Part shown: piece by piece, positions 11,526 to 22,266 of the stretch | Position numbering within the stretch: position 1 is the stretch's first letter | Layout: each line of letters opens with the position of its first letter | Source: Acanthaster planci | Taxonomy: Eukaryota > Echinodermata > Asteroidea > Valvatida > Acanthasteridae | DNA length: 64,000 nt | NCBI RefSeq assembly: GCF_001949145.1 | Contig: NW_019091508.1 | Coordinates: 519,716 to 583,715 of the forward strand | Reading direction: 5' to 3' | Notes under the pieces: generated by a model | Database searches by the model: none | Told to the model about the DNA's origin: nothing | Seen by the model: only the letters and a program-made list of their open reading frames with translations | Made by a program: the position numbers and the translations under genes

Positions 11526-11681
11526 TCCAGCCGCTCTCCAAGTATCAGTTCTGTTTCGGAGAATATCAGCCCCAAGCCCTTCTCAGCGGCAGCCACCTCT
11601 TCTGATAAGCCAGCGTCTGTCATCCGATCAGTCAGAGCACCCTTGGCCAAAGCCGGGGGGAAGAGAATTAGCATGCTACAG
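11526..11681 (+). CDS. WASHC2: WASHC2 tail, exon i (upstream of CPI-like region)
   Basis: The donor is CAG|gttgga at 11682 (phase 0). The acceptor is taken as ccaaaaaacag at 11525 because it is in phase and follows a C-rich tract; another in-phase AG at 11446 would lengthen the exon by 27 less convincing codons. The peptide starts SSRSPSISSVSENISPKPFS and ends AKAGGKRISMLQ. In known FAM21 proteins a Ser/Pro linker with a basic patch precedes the AINPAALLP-like segment, and here ISMLQ would join SNMAIDPTAM of 22141-22266 when the giant block is skipped. Confidence 0.75.
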
Positions 11682-12550
11682 GTTGGACTTTTCATTTCCG
11701 ATATTTGGTTTTTTTTCCCTCCACTACCTCCATTTGTTTTCACAGCTACCCGCAGCTACATGTACTTCCATTTCTATTCCATTTTCATAAAGTGCGGCTC
11801 ACAATTGCACTGTCATCTGTCGCTCTTTCCCTAACCATGCAAGACTACTCATCTTCTTGAAATACTGCATTAATGCAGGCATTTCCAGTTTCCTTGCCAC
11901 TGCAGAATCATTACTTTCGCAAGTCGCAGCGTTCAAAAAGGACATTTAAACACCAAACTGACAAAGGCTTCTGCAAATTGCCATTAAAAAATCTAAAAAA
12001 AACTGGAGTACCAGGTTATGACATTGAATATGCACAGCTGAAAAATTAAACGGCCGAGCATGACATTCTTTATCATTTCGAGGACAAAATTCAACATTTG
12101 ACTTTTTGTAACTTAGTTTGAATGCACATTGGGTTTTGTCCCTGTTTACTACAGGCATCACCATTGACTAAGTATAATTTTCTTCAGAATAGAGAGCCTG
12201 CTTGGTTCGCCATCAGTCAGGACCGTTTTGCTTCCTCTGTGACCTGCAGGGGTACATGTAGACCCTTGTCTACTTTGATTGCCGTAATATTCAAGTACTG
12301 GTAGCGCTCATGACTATTGACCTCCTGTTGTTATAAGCCTCCTGACGACCTCACAAGGATAAGATTCATGCTGGTTGCCATTCTGTCTAACCCGAAGTTG
12401 CCTTCATGCTTGGTAGACACCATGGGTAAACTTACCACAGTGCATTGCTTCAGCAAATCTCCCTGACCTCTCTTGGGATACCTAGTGAATTTCACCTCGA
12501 ATCCTTCATCTTCGTGCACTATTGCCTTGCTTTTCATCACTGTGCAAAGT

Positions 12551-12928
12551 CAGCCATTAGTTAATTATATGTAACGGGTTTGCCCTTACCCAACGTATAT
12601 TAATAAACACTGTATGCTCAGTGCTTGTCCGAGAGCTTGCGAAAAAACCTCACAAGCTTACTTGGGTGGGACTCGAACCCGCGACCTCCTGCTTACTAGT
12701 NNNNNNNNNNNNNNNNNNNNNNNNNNNNNNNNNNNNNNNNNNNNNNNNNNNNNNNNNNNNNNNNNNNNNNNNNNNNNNNNNNNNNNNNNNNNNNNNNNNN
12801 NNNNNNNNNNNNNNNNNNNNNNNNNNNNNNNNNNNNNNNNNNNNNTTTTCAAGATGTATTTTTAAACCCGTTATATATAATTAACATCTCCCCAACGCAA
12901 AAATACATCTGGAAAACAGCCATTAGTT
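12551..12928. mobile_element. Element around the assembly gap (inverted ends and direct flanks)
   Basis: ttaattatatgtaacgggtt at 12561 and its near reverse complement aacccgttatatataattaa at 12865 face each other across the gap. The 12-base word cagccattagtt occurs directly at 12551 and again at 12917. At 12657-12700 a tRNA-type B box is present on the minus strand (gggactcgaaccc). It is probably a nested short element or SINE; the missing interior prevents a firm call. Confidence 0.45.
12701..12845. other. Assembly gap (145 N)
   Basis: This is a run of N within a repeat; its true length is unknown. It sits inside the intron holding the giant block and does not interrupt any recognised exon. 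Confidence 1.
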
Positions 12929-14712
12929 GTAGAAATAGTCTCTTTGTGTATCATTCATTTGATTCATTTGCTGTAACTTGCATTCCATGATTTGGGCCAT
13001 TCTTATTTCAAGAAACATTGTGAGTTTTACTTTAAACTTGTTTTTTGTTCAGGTACATGTACTAATTTACCTCATGGTTCAGAGCTTTGATTGAAGGGGC
13101 CTCTGTTGTGGTTTGATTGAAAACCTGTTTTTAAAAAACTTAAACCTCCACATACATATTTCATGGACGTATTACGTACACGTGTACAAGCACTCTTATG
13201 GGCAATTGTTACAAACGTATTTACTGGTACATCTACATGTATGTGTTTAGACAAGTTCCATGGAATCTGCCATATTATTTCATAGTCTGTGATTTTGAGG
13301 GTAGATTTCACAGCAAGGCTTTCAGAATTTATGGTAAGAATGTCTGCCAAGGAGTGGTCGTCCTTTACCATGCCTTTCAAAACAGGCATACGTTGGTTGA
13401 AAAAGTTTGGCTTTGAAATTTGGCTTCCAATTTGGCTTAAACATTTCTCCATGGTGCTGTATTTCATTTGTTCAAATAGTCAGGTTTAAATCCTGATTGT
13501 GTTGTGTGGATTGCTATCATTTTTTGTCCTGTATTTACTGATGCTGTCTGTGCTGCCAGTCACACTTTTGGGCAATATCGGAAGGGCTTTTTATTGGTCA
13601 AATTGTGGTCCATTCAGTGTTTCCAGGGACACCATTGGTTATTGTCTTGATGCCATTTTAGAGGATGTGTTTAACTGATGCATGACCCTGTTGTAGTCTC
13701 TATTGCTGAACGGTCATATACATGTAAATGTACCTGAAACTTCTGTCTGCTTTGCAATTTCAATCAGCTTCAACAGTTGATAACGGTCTTCAGTGGACTA
13801 GCCTCAGTGATTGGTTCAAGTGTGTTCCATTTCCATTAATACATTACATTCCATTATCTTTCAATTACCGCTATGTTGAATTCCATGTAAAAACATTTTT
13901 GTATTTCACTTAAATAATTGCTTACCAAATGTTCTGGAACAAAAGACCAAAAAAAGACATGCATGTGTAGGAAATTGTCTTTGAACATCAGGCACCACTG
14001 TTATTTTCTCAGCTTCACCTGGATTGTTGATGTAGTGTGCCCTTTTCAAGTTCTGACTTCAGAGCAGAAAACAAATTAGTGGAGCAAACTTTGAGATAAA
14101 CCTGTCCACATCCTGAACACACTTGAGGCATTCTTCAGTGCAAATGTTTTGTAAACCGAAAGCTTTCCAGTGTGTTTTATGTATCTCTTTAAATGATGTA
14201 CAGTACATGTACGTGTATCTCACAAATAGTACAGGTGAGACTACTGTGCATTAATGTTACAACTTGTCAAAGTTTCTTTGCTGATTGTCAGCCAGGAGAG
14301 CTTGGTTCATGGGATAATCTTTCACTGTTTTTCATTTTTTTGCCTCAAAATGCTATTGCTCCTCAAACACTTCTCAAATTTAATATCCCAATGACCTCTA
14401 ACTCTGTTTTCTTTGTGTACTGCATGCTTTATATTCTTTGAAACTATTAAGTGAACGTTTTTGTTTTAAGTTCTCTTGTTGGTAATGAAGTTGGTTGTGT
14501 CCTTCCTTTAAACCATAACCCCTTTAATAACAGATCAAGTGTGATTTTTGTGCAGATGCATGCCTTTTAAGAAGTACAGATTCCTAAAAAATGTGCTAAC
14601 TTGAGGGATAAAGATGGATGTCTTGTGCTTAACCCTGCACATAATTCAGGGCCTTGTTGGATTCCCATACGTTTAGGCTTTGTTGTTGTGTACATTTTTT
14701 GTCTACTCCCAG
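12846..14712. other. Intron sequence before the giant block
   Basis: No exon was recognised; the frames present are short and lack splice support. The last 35 bases before 14713 are T-rich and suited to a 3' splice site. Confidence 0.45.
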
Positions 14713-17700
14713 TTACTGCTGTCCACCAATCAAGTGCAAGCCCTGATGCCGATGGGGACTGCCCCTTCTTCGCACCCTGGCCTTAAACCAAAATTGTCTT
14801 CCATAGCCACCCAGACACCCCCTACCAGACCCTGCGTGCCTCCTGTCAGATCTTGGTCGCCTCCCGCTCGGCCTCTGTCACCCCCACCCAAGCATTTATT
14901 GCCTTCAGCTAGACCATTTTCCCCTCCAGAGAGGTCATTGTCTCCTCCTGCTCGGCCCTTATCACCCCCTACTAGGCTGCTATCACCCCTAACCAGGCCC
15001 GTGTCACCACCAACTAGACCTCTCTCACCCCCCACGAGACCTCTCTCACCCCTTGCAAGACCCCTCTCACCTCCCACACGGCCCTTGTCACCCCCAACTC
15101 GGCCCCTGTCACCCCCACCCAGGTTCTCCCCCTTTGTTGACACACCACCGTCTCCCCCTCCAAGATGCCTATCTTCCACACCCAAACCACCTTCTCCACT
15201 TCATCATGTCTCTCCACCCAACCGACCTGGGTCAACACTGCGACCAATATCCCCTCACCCTCCCCAGCCTAGCCACAGCAAGTTTGAAATAATCTTGCCC
15301 AAGGCAGTGAAGAAGTGTCTCAAAGTCATTGACAGCAGAACTGCAAAGAAAGCAAAGCATGCCCAGGGGAAACAAACAGAGCTCGTCAGTGGGAGCAGCA
15401 ACCTTGAAAATACTTCAAAAGCACCCAGTGATTTTTGTGAACAAGTCCTGAGACAGCACAGAATCAACAGAAACAACAACAGCCCAACGAGTCCAGACAA
15501 GCTGCGCAGCAGACACCCATCAGATCCCAGCAGCGTCAAGAGGAAGCAACACGCACGTTTGAAGTTCAGTCCCAGTGATGCCCTGTTCACTGTCAGCTCA
15601 AAGGCACTGGCAAAGACTCCAAGACTGTTCCACAAGGAAACAGAGAAACCTAAGTACCACCATGAGACCTCAGAAGACACATGTAACCTGGATGGGGGTC
15701 AAACACGGCCTCCACCCCAGCGACCATCAGCACCCCCACCAAGGGCTCCCCCACCCCCTCTAAATCATCATGTTCTTGATTCAGCATCTGACACGACGTC
15801 ATTACCAGAAAGCTTTTGCCAGCTCAATCAGGATAACTGCAACTTGCGTACTTCAGTACTACCAGATCTGCCAATTCACATAGGGTTTCCCAGAAGGGCC
15901 CCTCCTGATCCTCTGCGGAGAGTAGAGTCCATCAATGGCCAGGGCTGTGACCCCCCGCACAAGCCCAGCAAGCCCCCCTTGAGCCCCGTTGTAGTATTAG
16001 CCGCAAGGCGGTCTGTGAAAAAGTCCAGTGTCAACCCATGCCCCTCTCCTTCTCCTCCTCACTCTCCTGTTTGGTTTCCCCACAATGCCCAAGCTGCTCT
16101 TCCAAAAATCCCCTCTTCTCCAAGACTTCCAGGGCGAAGACGTATCTGCCCTCAAATAGAAAATGCCCCTCCTGAGTTGCCAAGAAGGCATAATCACCAC
16201 TTTCCCCGCAGTCCTTCCGTACATGATGATTACCCGAAGCAGGAGGAACCAGTTCACCAAAAATCACCTGTTACAGGTCTTGTAGATGCAAAATATGGAT
16301 TCCAAGTGTTATCATCACCGCAGCATAGAAGGATGCTACCACCAATACCATCTGCTGAGCCAAAGCATGGAAGAGAGGCAGCAGGAGACTTTTCCTTTTT
16401 GCCAGCAGAGCCAAGCTGCAGTCAGAGAGCAGTACCGGGGGTGAACGGCATTCATGACCGGTCACCAAGGCCAGGTATTAATTCGGCATTTAGAAAAAAA
16501 TCAAGGCATGTCAAGTTTACACCTGGCCAGGAACACAGGAGTGGTTCCAACTTCCCTAAAGGTTCTCCCCAAGTTGGCATCTCGTCTCTGCACCCATCCT
16601 TGCCATTTGTCTCTGGCAAGCCTCTGCCATCAATCCCACACTGTGACGTCAGCCATCCTATGCATCAGCAAGATATCCACCAGGCTGCCAAGCCTCTCCC
16701 ACCAATTCCGTCATCCACTCATAGTCATGACAAGCATCCCCGCAGAGACTCACCATTTCCAATGTCTTACCTCAGGGATAAACCATTACCAGCTATCCCC
16801 CAAAGTGACTCTGTTATTCTAGGAGCACCATCTTTACAAGCTAAATTGACCTCAAACTGTTCCCCATTGATGTCTGTGGAAACCTTGCATCAGCAGCACA
16901 AACCCTTACCTGAAATACCCCACTGTGCATCTGAGAAGCAAACAAACTTAAGGTCGGATCTGCCACCAGCATCAGCTTTACCAAGTCCCCCTCCTCGTAA
17001 AACACAGCTTTGTGATCCTCAGTTACAGCAGATAACTTCCAGGTCGCACAAGAGGTATGACCTCAAACATCCTTTGGCCTTGGATGAACCAGAAAGCTGC
17101 CCTGTCGAATCCAAGTACACCCTGGATAATCAGAATCCCCAGCAAGGTGTCCTGGTCAGGAAACATTCCAGAAGAAGCTCCAGGTTTGTCCGACCTCCCT
17201 CAGCTGATGCTGAACTGTTACACAAGATGGAGAAACGGAAGGCAGCTATCGAACTGTCCATATCAAAAGCATCCATGGAGAAGAAGAGCCGTCTCAAATT
17301 GAAGGCATTAAGTGAGAGCAGTCAGACTTGTCCTCCAGCAGACAAGAGAGGAGATTTGAGCAGAAAACACGGGCAAAAAGAAGAGTCAGCATTGCCTCCC
17401 CCCAGGCACATGATGGACACTGGCTATTTTCAGTACCCAGACACAAGCCGTGATTCTCAGCAGCCTTTCAGAACAGTGCTTAATGAGAATGATTGTTTCT
17501 TGACCATGCGGCATCCACTGGATTCGGAGACTGTAAAGGATACAGATTCAGAGTCAGAGACCTCCCCGTGGTTGAACTCTTCACTGCCCCGAGCTCCGCC
17601 CCCACCTCCTCCACCAGTGCCTCCCCCTCTCCCACCTCGAGAGGTTCATCCCTTGTCCCTGACATCACGACCTCCAACACTCCCTCCCAGAAACTCCCAG

Positions 17701-20214
17701 GATGCTTTTGTCACAAACACAAATCCAAATACCGTTACACCCTTCTCTCAGAGCAGTCATACCGCAAGTGGTGGCAGAAATCAGACAAAGACTTTTCCAT
17801 CACCTCTGCCAAGGACCAGTGTGCATACCACTCAGAGGAATAGGAGTGACCAGAAGGCCACTTCACAAGTAATCAGAAACTTCCCTCCCGGCATCCCAAG
17901 CCAAAGATTTGGCTCTACTGATTCAAGCCCTTGTCAAAGTCCTGTGCGATGTGAGCCTTCATCAGGCCAGTCAGAGCTGATGGCAAAGTTGGAGAGGAAG
18001 AGAGCAGAAATTGATTTTGGTGTCTCTCGGCGCTCCTCATCAGCCTCCTCTGTTCAATCCAACAGCAGCAGCAGAAGAGTTTCACCCCCAGTTAGAAGCC
18101 CAAACAGTTACAAGTTTTGCAGCCAGTCAGCATTGACAGTGGAGTCGGAGCTTATGGCAAAACTAGCAAGGAAAAGAGAGGCCATCGAGAGAGCCTCCAT
18201 AGATCCCAGCCCTCCCTCAACTCGAGAGAATCAAAACTGTGAGCAGAGGCGCATGCAAACTCGAGGGCTGGAAACTTCCAAAGAACAATCTGAGTTGATG
18301 CAAAAGCTTGAAAGGAAAAGAGCACAAGCTGAATCTAAACCTGTACCAACAACTGACTTTCACACTGCTGATGAGCAAGGAAGGCACATAAAGAAGGACA
18401 GGTGGAGAAAGCCTAGCCTTTCCCAGGAACCCTCGAGCGAGCCATCAGAGTTGATGAAAAAGCTGGCGAGGAAGAAGGCCGAAGCTGAATCAAGTGCATT
18501 GGTAACTGATAACAAGCACGCAGAAGGGCCCAGAGAGGGTCACCTGCCTTCACTGAAAAATTCTGAGAGTGGGAGAAAGCTAAGCAGTTCTCATCAACTC
18601 CCCAAGCAGTCTGAATTGATGGAAAAATTGGAACACAAGAGGGCACAAGCTGAGTCTGCCACCTCAACATCAAGGCACACGAGGAATGAAACTAACAGAC
18701 TTGGTGACTCCCTGAACGAGGGCTTATCTCCACCAGCCAAAAGTTCCAAGCAGAAAAGGAACCCCTCCTGCAATCAAAAAGTGCCCAATGAGCAATCTGA
18801 ACTGATGAGGAAGCTCGAAAGGAAACGTGCCGAAGTGGATGCGGGGATTGTGTCACCAACACAGGATCGCCAGAGCTTTCAAACCAGCAAGTCACCACCA
18901 AGCGTACCTCCTAAGAACTTGAGAAACAAGAAGAACCATCCCCTTTGCCTCTCCCCTGTGAACATATCCCTAGTTGATACTTTCCAAATGCAAGGCACAA
19001 TTGTTTCTACAAAAAGCAGCATGCTGACTGATCCCCTACTTGAGTCAAGACATTGCGCTGAAGATGATGCTCGGGGCTCATCGTCAGGTCCTGAAGGATT
19101 GTCCAAGCCAGAGGAGAGGAAATCGGAGGCCGATTCTACCTTGCAACTCATCAAACCCATTCAAAAAACTCCAAGTATACCTTTCCCAGAAATCACTTCT
19201 TTGTCTACACTGCCCTGGAGGCCCTCCAAGAAGGTACAGCGCGTGAATTTCTCTCCCAAAAACTCTGTTGGCAAGCAAAGTAAGAGGGACTCAGGCCTGG
19301 GATGTAAGGAGACTGAAGTCTTCAAAGTGCCCCGCAGGCCTAAAAGTGTACGCCGGGAGATGTCGAGAGGATCCAGGGAATTCCAGAAACACAGACGCTG
19401 TCCCTCTGGAACACAAAGAAACAGCCGTGTGACGATCGAGCCTTTTGATCAGGCTGAAAGTAATGATGAAATATGCAGTGGGAATGCAGAAAATGAAGTC
19501 CCTAATGTATCTAAGAGAACCAAAAAAGTTAGGAAAGTGCCCTCCCGGGAAGCCCAAGATTTCCAGAGACACAAACCTGTCTCAGTACCGGGCTCCAAAA
19601 TTGTTAACCCAGGAACCCTAACCACCAGCAAATTGATGAACCGATCACAGGATTTCTGCTTTGGTGAAAGCACTGAAAGTAATGCTCCAAAGGTTCCTAG
19701 AAGGACCAGGAACCTGCGGAAGGCACCCTCCAAAGGAGCACACGATTCCTGTAAATTCAAATCATCCCCTTCTGTTCCGGCCTGCAGAGGGGCTGACTCC
19801 AGCACACTCCCCAGCAGCAAGCTGTTGAACCGATCGGCCGATCAAGTGGTTGTCAAAGCCCACCAGGGGAATCCCTGTCCAGGCTCTCCAAGGCCCAGGG
19901 TCAGGCGAAAACCAAGCGAGAAGCGCAATCCACCCCATAGCAGCGTCCACCTTAGGAAGAGACCCTCGGTGAAAAAGTCATCCCCCAAGCAAGCCTCTCT
20001 TAAAGTGCAGCGGAATTCCAAAACCCTGTCACCCTCTCTGCCCCAGGACAGCCACTCCAAGGCCCCCTGTGCGCCCAAGACTCTACCCAAACCAGCCAGC
20101 ACCAAGAGGATTCAGGCAGCCAGGCTGCTGGGCTCAGCCGTCAGTGGTACCACTGCCTCCTCTTTGCCGAGGCTGCGAAAAAGCCCCACAGAGAGCACAT
20201 TCCGCCAAATCCAG
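14713..20214 (+). CDS. Giant 5.5-kb phase-0/0 block, candidate cassette exon of WASHC2; proline-rich, repeat-containing, unknown family
   Basis: The block lies in the intron between exons at 11526 and 22141. The acceptor is a T-rich tract ending ctactcccag at 14712. 1,834 codons are open to CAG|gtgcgg at 20214; both borders are phase 0. Numbering from the first codon, residues about 30-143 are SPPxRPLSPP-type repeats. KPLPxIP motifs lie near 542, 636, 660, 690 and 730, and polyproline at about 960-977. Basic SELMxKLxRKRA units lie at 1087, 1145, 1193, 1245, 1300 and 1362, with a divergent one at 834. Basic KVPRR-type repeats lie at about 1538-1680. No folded domain is recognised. The PxxP and polyproline content suggests SH3/profilin partners and an actin-linked scaffold (inference). 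Alternatives are a terminal exon ending at the TAA at 20251-20253 (13 more codons), or a nested gene starting at an ATG such as 14746. That it is coding is near certain; membership of WASHC2 is likely but unproven. Confidence 0.7.
17212..18849 (+). repeat. Seven dispersed SELMxKLxRKRA units in the giant block
   Basis: Units start at about 17212 (divergent, AELLHKMEKRKAAIE), 17971, 18145, 18289, 18445, 18610 and 18796. The shared core is S-E-L-M-x-K-L-x-[RH]-K-[RK]-[AE]-x-[AIV]-[ED]. The six close copies are spaced 48-62 residues apart by Ser/Pro/basic linkers. Leu, Met and Leu fall at i, i+1 and i+4, so each unit can form a short basic amphipathic helix. The front half resembles the helix of WH2 actin-binding motifs, but the LKKT/V part is absent. 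Confidence 0.9.
19321..19770 (+). repeat. Three basic repeats of about 60 codons near the end of the giant block
   Basis: Segments starting at about 19321, 19501 and 19684 align at a period of roughly 60-62 codons. Shared features are [KN]-V-[PS]-[RK]-R, then [VL]-R-[RK], a Ser-basic step and, in the first two, F-Q-[KR]-H. They are diverged at the DNA level, so the duplication is old. Confidence 0.75.
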
Positions 20215-20694
20215 GTGCGGTTGGTTCACATCAGGAGGAGAGCATGGGAATAATGAATGCTGCACTTGCATCGTCGGACAAATCAACAAAGTCACTTCCA
20301 CAGTATTTAGCTCACTTTGTAACAAAGTAGGACGAAACATTCTTTGGCCCGTCCAAACTTGGACTAACAGTTGTTACCTGTGGAGGTGAAGTTTAAGTTT
20401 GGAATGTGCACTGAGCATGCATGACTTTTGTGTTGCATTGTCAAATAGCTGGGTTATGGACGTTTGAAACCCAATGTCAACTTCATTTTTATGAAAGTGA
20501 TGTCTTTGTTGGTTTTGTTGTGTGTTTTTTTACGTGTGTATTTTTAGAAGAGATAAACATAATGTGTGTATTTTTGTTTTTAGTTTTTGTTTTGGGGCTT
20601 TTTAGTTTTTGTAGCTACACATTTGATAAGAACACATTCATACACACAAAAGATATTTATCCATTTGTAACGCTTAACACGGAGGTACATCACA

Positions 20695-20700
20695 AATAAA
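20695..20700 (+). promoter_or_regulatory. Possible polyadenylation signal (AATAAA) after the giant block
   Basis: AATAAA lies about 440 bases beyond the stop codon at 20251-20253 and follows a T/G-rich stretch (20480-20630). If used, the giant block would be an alternative last exon and the transcript would lack the CPI-like region and the last LFa repeats. Confidence 0.35.
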
Positions 20701-20784
20701 GAATGCTAGATTTAATTTGGGGAACCAGCTACAACCTGAAGTAATGCTGATTTTTCCCCCTTCCCTAGTTTAATTTTTAAAACC

Positions 20785-20900
20785 TGCATGCTGAGTGCTT
20801 TTTGAGAGCTTGTAAGAAAAAAATACAAGCTTTTTTGGAGGGAACATTATCTGCGACGACCTACTTTCCAGCACGGATGGGTTATCACTTGCCCGAGTTG
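20785..20900 (-). repeat. Fragment of the tRNA-like repeat also seen at 12.6 kb and 28.8 kb
   Basis: The phrase atgctgagtgctttttgaga followed by gcttgtaagaaa matches atgctcagtgcttgtccgag and gcttgcgaaa at 12612-12650. Downstream parts are diverged. Orientation is inferred from the B box of the better preserved copies. Confidence 0.45.
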
Positions 20901-21069
20901 GCAGGCCTGTTGGAATTCCATGTATCAGGGAATGTTGGCCAAGTTTCATGAAATCATTGGTCCGCTTGCAAGCTCTGCTTAATACTCATCTGGTTGCACC
21001 GCAATGTTTTCACATTGGGTTAGAGACAAACTTCATCAACTGCAGTGGAGCAGTTAATGAATTCTGCTG

Positions 21070-21345
21070 CAGTTGCATAGTCAGGCTTGGCACCGTGGTG
21101 CTTGCCTCACCTTCCACCTCTGCAACCCCTGGGGGTTCAAATCCCACCCAGGCCTCAGGCTAACGTGTGGTTGGGTTTTCAGTCCCTACCTGATTCCGCG
21201 CCCCCACCCCCCGTAATGTTTGTGTAAAATCTTCCTCCATTGCCTGACACTGAATATTTTTTCGATGCCCTCACCCCGAGAGCTGCTTTGGAGAACAGTT
21301 TATAACTGATGTAGGGCTTTACCCTGGATAAAAGAAGAATTAATG
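21070..21345 (+). mobile_element. tRNA-derived SINE
   Basis: A tRNA-like head has an A-box-like block (tggcaccgtggt) and a clear B box (ggttcaaatccc at about 21133). It is followed by a body of about 150 bases and an A-rich end (ggataaaagaagaattaatg). This is the layout of a pol III SINE. No target duplication was confidently seen. Confidence 0.6.
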
Positions 21346-22140
21346 ATTACATAAATAGTACTGGGAAGTGCCAGACTTGACAATACTGACATGTACGAGT
21401 ACTGTAGACAAATAACAAATATATGTGATGAATTCAATGGATTGGATGTATTACTTTGTCATAGTGATTGACCAATTGGTTAATAAGGCCAGATCTTAAA
21501 TATTAATGAAATATTGTTGATGATATTAGGGAGTTTGTTTACTGTTTAAGTACATGAACATATATTTTTTTTCAAATTAAACAAGTACAGTTTCACTTTA
21601 TTGAGTGCTCCATTAAACATGCACAGTATGTGCTAACACAGGAAGGGAGGGGGTTAAAGTACCCTGCTTTTTCTTTAAATGACAGAAAACTAAACAAATC
21701 ATATTGCTTTATTGATTATTCCATAAAGGAACTTCATAAATGTTGCGTTTGCTGCATATTTGAACATAATGTCATGTATGCTTCCAGGATATGAATGAGC
21801 CTTGACTGACAATTATTGATGGCATGGATGTGGGGCATGCAGTTTTTCACACTCAGGGCAAGCAAGCATGAGGTTGCCCTGCACAGCCTTTGTTATGGCA
21901 TGCCTGCATGCATCTTGCGTCATTTCAAACATTGCAGAGTTTCCTTCTCTCGTTTGTTTTTTTCTTTCCTTGGGAGTCCTCCGCTTTTGTTTCCTGTGTT
22001 TACCCTCACCAGCTTGCAGCGATAACAACCTCAATCTCAAATATCATATTCTCATTTTCCCCCTTTTGTTCATCTTGCATGCCCTCATGCCAAATCAGAT
22101 GTTCTATAACCTATTATACCCTCTTCTGCCTCCCATCCAG

Positions 22141-22266
22141 TCAAACATGGCAATAGACCCCACAGCGATGAGACCAGGGGCAACTCCACCCTCAAGGGAA
22201 GTGGAGCCGGAGGGAGTGTCATTTGACGAGCCGCCAACACTTAATACTCTCAGCAGCCTCAACAAA
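22141..22266 (+). CDS. WASHC2: WASHC2 tail, exon j (AIDPTAM segment and start of CPI-like motif)
   Basis: Acceptor tgcctcccatccag at 22140, donor AAA|gtaagg at 22267; phase 0/0, 42 codons. The peptide starts SNMAIDPTAMRPGATPPS, contains GVSFDEPPTLNTLSSLNK and stops there. The AIDPTAM and VSFD...TLxSLNK segments correspond in order to the conserved stretch of FAM21 just before its capping-protein-interaction motif. This gives independent support for the family call. Confidence 0.92.

Noticed and set aside
14730-15185. Long minus-strand Gly-rich frame opposite the giant block
   Set aside because: It is the complement of the Pro/Ser-rich coding repeats (CCN/GGN symmetry). The plus-strand frame is twelve times longer and fits the splice phases.
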